From positions 310,001 to 374,000 of the forward strand of contig CAVRNI010000027.1 of the NCBI GenBank assembly GCA_963722415.1: DNA of 64,000 nucleotides. Direction: 5' to 3'. Made by a program: the position numbers and the translations under genes. Numbering within the stretch: position 1 is the first letter of the stretch; every line of letters begins with the position of its first letter. The stretch comes from JALOLG01 sp963722415. Lineage in GTDB: Bacteria > Actinomycetota > Acidimicrobiia > Acidimicrobiales > Ilumatobacteraceae. Positions 28,084 through 36,781 of this stretch are shown in pieces. The notes under the pieces were generated by a model. The model ran no database searches. It saw only the letters and a program-made list of their open reading frames with translations, and was not told the DNA's origin.

Positions 28084-29385
28084 TCAGAGGGCGATGCGGT
28101 CGAGGGCGTCGAAGACGATGTCGAGGTTGCGCAGCGAACGCGAAAGGTCGAACGCGTCGTCGAGCGACTCGACGGAAACCTCCGGATCGGCTTCGAGCAA
28201 CGTACGGAAATCGCAGCGTTCGTCCCAAGCCTTCATCGCATGTCGTTGTACGATGCGATACGCCTCATCGCGCGTCTTTCCCGCACGTACCAGCGCGAGG
28301 AGAACCGGTTGACTGAACACGAGGCCGTGGCTCGACCGTAGATTTCGCAACATTTGCTCCGGCAAGATCTCGAGTCCCGACAACAGTCGCGTGAGACGCC
28401 GCATCACGTAGTGCGCGAGCTGTGACGAATCGGGCAGAACGACACGCTCGACCGACGAATGCGAGATGTCTCGCTCGTGCCACAAGGCCACGTCCTGGAG
28501 GCCGGCCTGCAGATTTCCCCTGAGCACCCGGGCGAGCCCGGAGATCGTCTCGGCGGAGATCGGGTTGCGCTTGTGGGGCATCGCCGACGACCCCTTCTGG
28601 CCGGGTTTGAAGCCCTCCCGCACCTCGCTCACCTCGGTGCGCTGCAGGTGCCGGAGCTCCACCGCCACCGCCTCGCACGTCGTTCCGACCGCGGCGCAGG
28701 CCCAGAGGAACTCGGCGTGGCGGTCGCGCGCCACCACCTGCGTCGCGGGCACGGGGCTCAGGCCGAGAGCGCGACCGACGTGTGCTTCGACTTCGGGCGG
28801 GATGTTCGAGTAGGTGCCGACCGCGCCACTGAGCTTCATCACGGAGACGGTCGCGAGTGCGGATGTCAACCGTGATCGGTCGCGGTCGACCTGCAGCGCC
28901 CACAGCGCGGCCTTGGCGCCGAACGTCGTCGGCTCGGCGTGGATGCCGTGGGTCCTGCCGATCATGACGGTGTCGCGATGGGCGCGGGCGAGGTCGACGA
29001 GTGTGTGCAGCAACTCCGTCGACGCCGCGATCAGCTCGGTCGCCGCGTCGCGCATCGCCCAGCACAGCGCAGTGTCGACGACGTCGGTCGATGTCAGCCC
29101 GTAGTGGATCCACGATGCCTCAGGACCACCGATGCGGTCCTGCACGACGTCGACGAACGCCGCCACGTCGTGATCCGTCACCGCTTCTCGTTCGAGCACC
29201 GCCTCGACGAACACGGCGTCGACGCGCGGCGCCCGGGCGCGGACGGCCAGCGCGTCGGCCTCCGGCACGATGCCGATCGCGGCGTGCGCCTCGGTCGCCA
29301 GTAGCTCGACTTCGAGCCAGCGTTCGAACCGCGCCACGTCGGACCACACCGCCGTCATCTCCGGCGTCGAATAACGGGGGATCAC
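28084..29385 (-). CDS. purB: Adenylosuccinate lyase
   Basis: Cleaves SAICAR and adenylosuccinate in purine synthesis. About 433 residues. The superfamily signature SSAMPHKRNPISAE carries the mobile catalytic loop. TSTDVVDTALCW and GRTHGIHAEPTTFGAK (general acid/base His) are also present. GTG 29385 (MIPRYSTPEM) matches the usual start of the enzyme and lies 16 bases after purA; the frame remains open further upstream through purA. purA and purB form one operon. Confidence 0.95.
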   Translation of the reverse strand: MIPRYSTPEMTAVWSDVARFERWLEVELLATEAHAAIGIVPEADALAVRARAPRVDAVFVEAVLEREAVTDHDVAAFVDVVQDRIGGPEASWIHYGLTSTDVVDTALCWAMRDAATELIAASTELLHTLVDLARAHRDTVMIGRTHGIHAEPTTFGAKAALWALQVDRDRSRLTSALATVSVMKLSGAVGTYSNIPPEVEAHVGRALGLSPVPATQVVARDRHAEFLWACAAVGTTCEAVAVELRHLQRTEVSEVREGFKPGQKGSSAMPHKRNPISAETISGLARVLRGNLQAGLQDVALWHERDISHSSVERVVLPDSSQLAHYVMRRLTRLLSGLEILPEQMLRNLRSSHGLVFSQPVLLALVRAGKTRDEAYRIVQRHAMKAWDERCDFRTLLEADPEVSVESLDDAFDLSRSLRNLDIVFDALDRIAL

Positions 29386-29401
29386 GACCTGATCCCGTCC
29401 G

Positions 29402-30676
<1,275 letters not shown>

Positions 30677-30683
30677 TCCCGGA

Positions 30684-30712
30684 ACGGTACTGTCCTGCAC
30701 CCCCGCTACCGT
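30684..30712. promoter_or_regulatory. Mirrored bidirectional promoter between purA and the HisD-like gene
   Basis: TACCGT lies at 30707-30712 on the plus strand, seven bases before ATG 30720. The same hexamer lies on the minus strand (30689-30684), seven bases before ATG 30676. The two copies are inverted and exactly 17 bp apart, so each -10 occupies the -35 position of the other. Confidence 0.55.
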
Positions 30713-30719
30713 GCCGGCG

Positions 30720-32039
30720 ATGACGGTGATGCGTCGCCAGCGGTGGGCCGACATGTCGGAGGAGGCGCGTGAGCGCCTGTGCGCACGCGGGCTCGACGAG
30801 ATCTTCGACCCGAGGTTGCGGGCGTCGATCGGCGAGCTGATCGAGGACGTGCGCGCGCGTGGCGACGCGGCGGTGTGCGATGCGCTGGCGCGCCACGACG
30901 GCATCACGATCGAACCGGACGGCCTTCGCATCACCGACGACGAGTTCGCACAGGCCGTCGTCGATCCGGCGGTGGACGCCGCGATCGACGACGCCATCGC
31001 CCATCTCCGAGCGTTCAACGAGCAACAGCTGTCGCGCACCACCGATTGGAGCTTCGAGTCCGAGCCGGGCTTGACGGTCGGCGAGAAGTTCTCCCCCGTG
31101 TCATCGGCGGGACTGTTCACGCCGTCGGGCAAGGCCAGCTACCCGAGCGTCGCATACCAGCTGGCGGTGCCGGCGATCGTCGCCGGGGTTCCGCAGCTCG
31201 CGCTCGTCGTGCCGCCGATCCCAGGCGGCGGCGGCGAGGTCGATCCTGCCGTGCTCGTCGTCTGCCGCAAGCTCGGCCTGCGCGACGTGTTCCGTGTCAA
31301 CGGGCCCGCCGGCATCGCCGCGTTGGGATTCGGCACGGAGTCGATCCCCAAGGTGCGCAAGGTCGTCGGCCCCGGATCGCCGCCGGTCACCATCGCCCAG
31401 ATCGAGATGCAACGTCACGGCGTCACGACGATGATGCTGCTCGGGGCCACCGAGAGCCTCGTGATCGCCGACGGCACCGCCGACCCGGTCCGGCTGGCGG
31501 CCGACCTGCTGATCGAGGCCGAGCACGGCACCGATTCGTCGGTCGTGTTGATCACCACGTCGACCGACCTCGCCGACGCGACCGACGCCGAGCTCGTGTC
31601 GCAGCTCGCCGATCTCCCCGACGTCCGTGCCACCGCCGCCCGGTCGGCGCTGGGCACCAACGGAGGATGTGTCGTCGTCGGGTCGCTCGCCGAGGCGGTC
31701 GCGATCGCCAACCGATATGCACCGGAACACCTCCAAGTCGCGGTCGACGACGACGACATCGATCGCGTCGTCGACGAACTGCAGAACGCGGGCGAGATCC
31801 TCGTCGGCCAGAACACGCCGTTCAGTGCCGCCAACTTCGTGATCGGCTGCCCGGCGTCATTGCCGACGAGCGGATTTGCGCATGTTTCGTCCGGCATCAC
31901 GGCCAACGCGTTCTTGAAGCGCACGGCCGTCGCCAGGGCCGACGCGACGGCGCTGAACCGCATGTCACCGTCGATCATCGCCCTCGCCGACCACGAAGGT
32001 TTTCCCGCTCACGCGGCCGCACTCCGACGGCGGAGGTGA
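30720..32039 (+). CDS. Histidinol dehydrogenase family protein with altered zinc site
   Basis: 439 residues with HisD architecture along its whole length (FTPSGKASYPSVAYQLAVPA, AEHGTDSSVVLIT, RYAPEHLQV). The catalytic Glu-His pair of YAPEH is kept, and so is the C-terminal His of FPAHAAAL. Against E. coli HisD the zinc ligands Gln259 and Asp360 are Glu (LIEAEH, about residue 266) and Asn (SAANFVIG, about 373). The His of NHVLPT is Ala (PASLPT). No other his gene is nearby. It may be a paralogue acting on another amino alcohol or diol rather than the histidine-pathway enzyme. ATG 30720 is leaderless (TACCGT, seven bases). Confidence 0.82.
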   Translation: MTVMRRQRWADMSEEARERLCARGLDEIFDPRLRASIGELIEDVRARGDAAVCDALARHDGITIEPDGLRITDDEFAQAVVDPAVDAAIDDAIAHLRAFNEQQLSRTTDWSFESEPGLTVGEKFSPVSSAGLFTPSGKASYPSVAYQLAVPAIVAGVPQLALVVPPIPGGGGEVDPAVLVVCRKLGLRDVFRVNGPAGIAALGFGTESIPKVRKVVGPGSPPVTIAQIEMQRHGVTTMMLLGATESLVIADGTADPVRLAADLLIEAEHGTDSSVVLITTSTDLADATDAELVSQLADLPDVRATAARSALGTNGGCVVVGSLAEAVAIANRYAPEHLQVAVDDDDIDRVVDELQNAGEILVGQNTPFSAANFVIGCPASLPTSGFAHVSSGITANAFLKRTAVARADATALNRMSPSIIALADHEGFPAHAAALRRRR

Positions 32040-32048
32040 AACGGCGCG

Positions 32049-32054
32049 TACGCT
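32049..32054 (+). promoter_or_regulatory. -10 element for leaderless response-regulator mRNA
   Basis: TACGCT, six bases before GTG 32061 and directly behind the HisD-like stop codon. Confidence 0.55.
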
Positions 32055-32060
32055 CGTGAC

Positions 32061-32741
32061 GTGACGTCGATATTGCTGGTCGAAGACGACGAACGGATCA
32101 GCGAGCCGCTCGTGCGCGTGCTGGTCTCGGAGGGCTTCTCGGTCACCCACGTCGACGGCGGCAAGGACGCCCTGGCCGCCGTCGAGCGCAGCCGACCCGA
32201 TCTCGTGCTGCTCGACCTGACCCTGCCCGACATCGACGGGCTCGACGTGTGTCGCAAGCTCCGCGCCGAGGTTCCCGATCTGCCGATCGTCATGCTCACC
32301 GCGCGGGCCGAGGAGATGGACGTGATCGTCGGGCTCGGCGCCGGCGCCGACGACTACATCGCCAAGCCGTTCCGTCTCGCCGAGCTCATCGCCAGGGTGC
32401 GCGCTCGGCTCCGGGTCGTCGAGCAGGCGACACGCGCGACGCCGATGCTCGAGGGCGCGGGGCTGCGTGTCGACCGCGACGCGCGTCGCACGTTCATGGA
32501 CGATCGCGAGGTCGAGCTGACATCGAAGGAGTTCGATCTGCTCGCGCTCTTGATGAGTCGTCCGGGGGTCACGTTCACCCGCGAGCAGATCATGAACCAG
32601 GTGTGGGACGAGCACTGGTGGGGATCGACACGCACACTCGACACCCACGTGTCGACACTGCGCAAGAAGATTGGTGACGACTCCGACCCACCGTCGATCG
32701 TGGTGACGATCCGCGGGGTCGGTTTCCGCTTCCAGGGCTGA
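32061..32741 (+). CDS. Two-component response regulator, OmpR/PhoB family
   Basis: 226 residues. Receiver domain 1-115: acidic pocket VEDDE, phospho-acceptor Asp in LVLLDLTLPDIDG, switch Thr in VMLTAR, Lys in YIAKPF. Winged-helix domain about 130-226: VELTSKEFDLLALLMSRPG, TRTLDTHVSTLRKKIGDD and the wing IRGVGFRF. GTG 32061 is supported by a TACGCT element. The histidine kinase follows after 12 bases, so they form a pair. Target genes are not identifiable. Confidence 0.93.
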   Translation: MTSILLVEDDERISEPLVRVLVSEGFSVTHVDGGKDALAAVERSRPDLVLLDLTLPDIDGLDVCRKLRAEVPDLPIVMLTARAEEMDVIVGLGAGADDYIAKPFRLAELIARVRARLRVVEQATRATPMLEGAGLRVDRDARRTFMDDREVELTSKEFDLLALLMSRPGVTFTREQIMNQVWDEHWWGSTRTLDTHVSTLRKKIGDDSDPPSIVVTIRGVGFRFQG

Positions 32742-32753
32742 TCGGCACCGACC

Positions 32754-33974
32754 GTGCGCCGTCGCCTCGTGGTGTCGACGATCGCCATCGTTCTGGTCGT
32801 GCTCACCGCGCTCGCCATCCCGGTCGGGATCGTCGTCTACCGCTCGGCCGAGAACGAGTTGCGGGGCCGCATGGAGGAGCAGCTCGTCGCCATCTCGAGC
32901 GCGCTGGCCGACGACTTCGAGGCCGGACAGCAGCCGGACGTGTCGCGGCTCGAGTCGTTGCTGACCCCGGGCGACGGCCTACGGATCATCTCCGCCACCG
33001 ACGGGGTGATCATCGACCATGTCCCTGAGGAGATCGTCGACCCGATCTCGGTGGTGCGGACGGGGCCGAATCGCACCCAGATCGAACTGGTCGCGGACAG
33101 CGCGCCGCTCGACGACCGCTTCCGCGAGCAGACGTACATCTTGTTGATGCTGGCCGCCGGAGCCGTCCTCGCCGCGGCCGGCTTGGCCGCCGTGCAGGCC
33201 CGCCAGCTCGCACGTCCTCTCGAACGCGTCGCGGCGACGGCGGCCCGCTTCGGCGACGGTGACTTCAGCTCCTCCAAGCTGCCGGCCACGCAGATCCCCG
33301 AGATCGACCGGATCACCAACGCGCTGCGCGTGAGCGGCGCCCGGGTCGATCGCATGCTGTCGACCGAGCGCCACTTCACCGCCGATGCGACACACCAACT
33401 TCGCAGTGGGCTGACCGGCATCTCGATGCGCTTCGAGATCCTCGCCCGCTATCCCAATCCCGAGGTCGTGGACGAGGCGCTGGCCGGCCTCTCACAGACC
33501 GAGCAGCTCAACACGACCATCGACGAACTGCTCGCCGCCACGCGTGACAGCACGACCAGGGAGCGGACGACGTTCGACCTGATCACGGTCGTCGACGACC
33601 ACGTCGCCGAATGGAGCCCGCGCTTCGCCGAGGCGCGGCGGTCGCTGGCGGTGATCTCGATGGAGACCTCGCGCGTCGTCGGCACCAAGGGACTCGCCGG
33701 TCAGGTGATCGACATCCTGATCGACAACGCGCTCCGTCACGGCCGTGGCTCGGTCACCCTGCTCGTCGAGGACACGTCGGTCACCGTGATCGACCAGGGT
33801 CCCGGGCTGAGTGACGAACAGGTCAAATCCGTGTTCGAAGGGCCGAACGATCCGTCGGCGCGCCACGGGCGCGGCCTGCCGCTCGCCCGACGCCTCGCGC
33901 AGGTCGACGGCGGCAGCGTCGACATCGCCGCGGCGAGGCCACTGCGCGTTCGCTACCGCCTCGTGCGCGGCTGA
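32754..33974 (+). CDS. Two-component sensor histidine kinase
   Basis: 406 residues. TM1 is about residues 5-28 (VSTIAIVLVVLTALAIPVGIVVY), followed by an extracytoplasmic domain, TM2 (TYILLMLAAGAVLAAAGLAAV), HAMP (ARQLARPLERVAATAARFG), a DHp helix with the phospho-His in TADATHQLRSGL, N box DILIDNALRHG, G1 VIDQGPGLSD and G2 HGRGLPLARRL. The extracytoplasmic part is short, and its signal is unknown. GTG 32754 follows the regulator by 12 nt. Confidence 0.92.
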   Translation: MRRRLVVSTIAIVLVVLTALAIPVGIVVYRSAENELRGRMEEQLVAISSALADDFEAGQQPDVSRLESLLTPGDGLRIISATDGVIIDHVPEEIVDPISVVRTGPNRTQIELVADSAPLDDRFREQTYILLMLAAGAVLAAAGLAAVQARQLARPLERVAATAARFGDGDFSSSKLPATQIPEIDRITNALRVSGARVDRMLSTERHFTADATHQLRSGLTGISMRFEILARYPNPEVVDEALAGLSQTEQLNTTIDELLAATRDSTTRERTTFDLITVVDDHVAEWSPRFAEARRSLAVISMETSRVVGTKGLAGQVIDILIDNALRHGRGSVTLLVEDTSVTVIDQGPGLSDEQVKSVFEGPNDPSARHGRGLPLARRLAQVDGGSVDIAAARPLRVRYRLVRG

Positions 33975-34025
33975 CTCGAACGTCAGGAGTTCTTCAAGCC
34001 GGGAAAAACCGGGCCGAAAAACCAG

Positions 34026-34063
34026 TCGCCGCCTCCAGGAGGCGGGAACCCTGGAGGCGGCGA
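34026..34063 (-). terminator. Rho-independent terminator of clpB
   Basis: A perfect 13-bp stem, TCGCCGCCTCCAG (34026-34038) with CTGGAGGCGGCGA (34051-34063). On the minus strand it is followed by CTGGTTTTT and a second T-run a few bases later. It sits between the convergent kinase and clpB genes. Confidence 0.75.
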
Positions 34064-34121
34064 GCGGAAGGAAACACCAGCAGTTTGCACACGCCTCTGT
34101 TCGCGCTGTTTGTGGTCGCGG

Positions 34122-36623
34122 TCAAGTTTCTGCAAAGTCTGACGGTGAGACGGTGACCGTCTCACCGTTCGCATCGACGGCGATCGAACCGCCTTCGTGG
34201 ACCTTGCCCTCGAGGATCAAAACGGCCGCCCGATCGCCGATTTCCCGCTGGATCACACGCTTGAGGGGCCGGGCGCCGAACGCCGGGTCGTAGCCCTCGC
34301 GGGCCAGCGCCTCGAGCGCGCCGTCGGTGACGATGAGACCGATGCGGCGTTCGGCGAGGCGGGCGCGCAGCCGGTCGATCTGAATTGTCACTATCCGCGC
34401 GAGGTCAGCCTCTGTCAGTGCGCGGAAGCGGATGATGTCATCGATCCGGTTGACGAACTCGGGCTTGAAGAACTGGTTGGGATCGCCCTGCAGGTTCGAC
34501 GTCATGATCAGCACGCAGTTCGTGAAGTCGACCGTGCGTCCCTGGCCGTCGGTCAGGCGCCCGTCGTCGAGCACCTGCAGCAAGACGTTGAACACGTCCG
34601 AGTGGGCCTTTTCGATCTCGTCGAGCAAGACGACGGAGTACGGCCGGCGGCGCACCGCCTCGGTGAGCTGGCCGCCCTCGTCGTAGCCGACGTAGCCGGG
34701 CGGCGCGCCGATCAACCGGCTCACCGAGTGCTTCTCCATGTACTCGCCCATGTCGATGCGCACCATCGCCCGCTCGTCGTCGAACAGGTACTCGGCGAGG
34801 GCGCGGGCGAGCTCGGTCTTGCCGACACCGGTCGGGCCGAGGAACATGAACGACCCGATCGGGCGGTTGGGGTCCGAGAGCCCGGCGCGACTGCGCCGGA
34901 TCGCGTTCGACACCGCGATGACCGGCTCGTCCTGTCCGATCACCCGCTCGTGGAGCTGATCCTCGAGATGGATCAGCTTCGTCATCTCGCTCTCCATCAA
35001 CCGCGAGACCGGCACGCCGGTCCACTTCGACACCACCTCGGCGATGTCCTCGGCGTCGACCTCCTCCTTGAGCATCCGCTTGTCGCGCTGGAGCTCGTCG
35101 AGGTGGTCCGTCGCCTCGTCGATGCGGCGCTCGAGCTCGGGGATCCGGCCGTAGCGGATCTCGGCGGCGACGTTGAGGTCGGTCTCCCGCTCGAGTTGGG
35201 TCCGGAGCTGTTCGAGCTCCTCTTTCAAGTTGCGGATCGCGGCGATCGCCTGCTTCTCGCCCTCCCAGTGGCGCTTCATGTCGGCGACTTGGACGTTGAG
35301 CGCGGCGAGCTCGTCGTGCAGCGCGTCGAGGCGGTCGCGCGACGCTTCGTCGCTCTCCTTCTCGAGCGCGACCTGTTCGATCTCGAGCTGCAGGATCCGG
35401 CGCTCGACGACATCGATCTCGGTCGGCATCGAGTCGATCTCGATGCGGAGCTTGCTGGCCGCCTCGTCGACGAGGTCGATCGCCTTGTCGGGCAGGAACC
35501 GGTTGGTCAGGTAGCGGTTGGACAGGACCGCCGCCGACACCAGGGCGGAGTCCTGGATGCGCACGCCGTGGTGGACCTCGTAGCGCTCCTTGAGGCCGCG
35601 CAGGATGCCGATCGTGTCCTCGACGGACGGTTCGCCGACGTACACCTGCTGGAACCGACGCTCGAGCGCGGCGTCCTTCTCGACGTGCTTGCGGAACTCG
35701 TCGAGCGTGGTGGCACCGATCATCCGCAGCTCGCCCCTGGCGAGCATCGGCTTGATCATGTTGCCGGCGTCCATCGCACCCTCGGCGGCACCCGCTCCGA
35801 CGATGGTGTGCAACTCGTCGACGAACGTGATGACCTCGCCGGCGGCGTCGGCGATCTCCTTCAGGACCGCCTTCAGGCGCTCCTCGAACTCACCGCGGTA
35901 CTTCGCACCGGCGAGCATCGATCCGATGTCGAGGGCGATCAGCCGCTTGTTCTTGAGCCCCTCTGGCACGTCACCGTCGGCGATGCGCATCGCCAGCCCT
36001 TCGACGATCGCCGTCTTCCCGACGCCCGGCTCGCCGATCAGCACCGGGTTGTTCTTGGTGCGGCGGCTGAGCACCTGGATCACGCGGCGGATCTCGTCGT
36101 CACGGCCGATGACCGGGTCGATCTTGCCGTCGGCCGCTCGCGCCGTGAGGTCCTGGCCGTACTTCTCGAGAGCGGCGAACTTCTCCTCGGGGCTCTGGTC
36201 GGTGACGCGGTGGCTGCCACGCACGTCGCGCAGCACCTGCAGCAGCTCCTCGCTGCCGACGCCGAGGCGCTGGTTCATCGCCAGCAGCAGGTGCTCGACC
36301 GAGACGTAGTCGTCGCGCAGGTCCTTGCGGTACTTCTCGGCCATCTCGGTGACGTTGGTGAGCTCGCGACTCATGTGCGGCTCGTCGCCGCCGTGCGCGC
36401 GCGGGAGCTTGGCGACCGCCTCCTGGGCCCGGTCGCGCACCATGCCCGGCGACTGGCCGAGCTTGGCGAGCACCGGGGCGACGACCGTGCCGTCCTGCGT
36501 CGCCAGGGCGCTCAGCACGTGGTCCGGCGTGATCTCGGGGTTGGAGTTCGCCTTCGCCTGGTCGATCGCGGCGGCGAAGGCCTCCTGCGTCTTGACGGTC
36601 CACTTCTTGGGATCGATCGCCAT
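34122..36623 (-). CDS. clpB: ATP-dependent chaperone ClpB (Hsp100)
   Basis: 833 residues. N-domain about 1-145; NBD1 with Walker A GEPGVGKTAIVEGLA and Walker B ITFVDELHTI; a long coiled-coil M-domain (about 400-520, IEQVALEKESDEASRDRLD...); NBD2 with Walker A GPTGVGKTELARALA, Walker B VVLLDEIEKAH and pore loop GAPPGYVGYDEGG. It is somewhat shorter than the usual 850-870 residues because the segment after TSNLQGDPNQFF is trimmed. It disaggregates proteins with DnaK. ATG 36623 is preceded by TAGACT at seven bases, and a palindrome covers the -35 position. The 3' coding end contains a 13-bp perfect inverted repeat. Confidence 0.96.
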   Translation of the reverse strand: MAIDPKKWTVKTQEAFAAAIDQAKANSNPEITPDHVLSALATQDGTVVAPVLAKLGQSPGMVRDRAQEAVAKLPRAHGGDEPHMSRELTNVTEMAEKYRKDLRDDYVSVEHLLLAMNQRLGVGSEELLQVLRDVRGSHRVTDQSPEEKFAALEKYGQDLTARAADGKIDPVIGRDDEIRRVIQVLSRRTKNNPVLIGEPGVGKTAIVEGLAMRIADGDVPEGLKNKRLIALDIGSMLAGAKYRGEFEERLKAVLKEIADAAGEVITFVDELHTIVGAGAAEGAMDAGNMIKPMLARGELRMIGATTLDEFRKHVEKDAALERRFQQVYVGEPSVEDTIGILRGLKERYEVHHGVRIQDSALVSAAVLSNRYLTNRFLPDKAIDLVDEAASKLRIEIDSMPTEIDVVERRILQLEIEQVALEKESDEASRDRLDALHDELAALNVQVADMKRHWEGEKQAIAAIRNLKEELEQLRTQLERETDLNVAAEIRYGRIPELERRIDEATDHLDELQRDKRMLKEEVDAEDIAEVVSKWTGVPVSRLMESEMTKLIHLEDQLHERVIGQDEPVIAVSNAIRRSRAGLSDPNRPIGSFMFLGPTGVGKTELARALAEYLFDDERAMVRIDMGEYMEKHSVSRLIGAPPGYVGYDEGGQLTEAVRRRPYSVVLLDEIEKAHSDVFNVLLQVLDDGRLTDGQGRTVDFTNCVLIMTSNLQGDPNQFFKPEFVNRIDDIIRFRALTEADLARIVTIQIDRLRARLAERRIGLIVTDGALEALAREGYDPAFGARPLKRVIQREIGDRAAVLILEGKVHEGGSIAVDANGETVTVSPSDFAET

Positions 36624-36630
36624 GTCCGTC

Positions 36631-36636
36631 AGTCTA
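36631..36636 (-). promoter_or_regulatory. -10 element for leaderless clpB mRNA
   Basis: TAGACT on the minus strand, seven bases before ATG 36623. Confidence 0.6.
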
Positions 36637-36652
36637 CTTCCGGCGAGACGAA

Positions 36653-36673
36653 GTTGATACGAGTCGTATCAAC
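36653..36673. promoter_or_regulatory. Perfect palindrome over the clpB -35: candidate operator
   Basis: GTTGATACGA and TCGTATCAAC are perfect 10-base inverted arms around a single central base. The site begins 17 bases upstream of the TAGACT -10, exactly where RNA polymerase would contact -35. It is neither the HspR (HAIR) nor the CIRCE consensus. It looks like a TetR- or MarR-type dimer site. Confidence 0.6.
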
Positions 36674-36702
36674 ATTTTCGAGGTCGCTCCCGCAGGAACC
36701 CG

Positions 36703-36777
36703 GTGCGCGAAATCGGACAGAACGAATCGACGCGTCAACGGTGGCGCGACAAATCGTTCTGTCCGGATTTTGCGCAC
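36703..36777 (-). terminator. Long hairpin after the acyl-CoA dehydrogenase gene
   Basis: Arms 36703-36725 and 36754-36777 pair over 23 bases with one bulge and one mismatch or wobble. The core GGACAGAACGA is perfect and the loop is about 28 nt. It starts four bases after the stop codon. Its size is more than a terminator needs and it could be a mobile palindromic remnant. Confidence 0.6.
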
Positions 36778-36781
36778 GTTG

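Noticed and set aside
33975..34121. A possible riboswitch with GGCGGGAACCCTGGAGG between the kinase and clpB
   Set aside because: It lies between convergent genes, and read on the minus strand it is a hairpin followed by T-runs, so a terminator explains it better.
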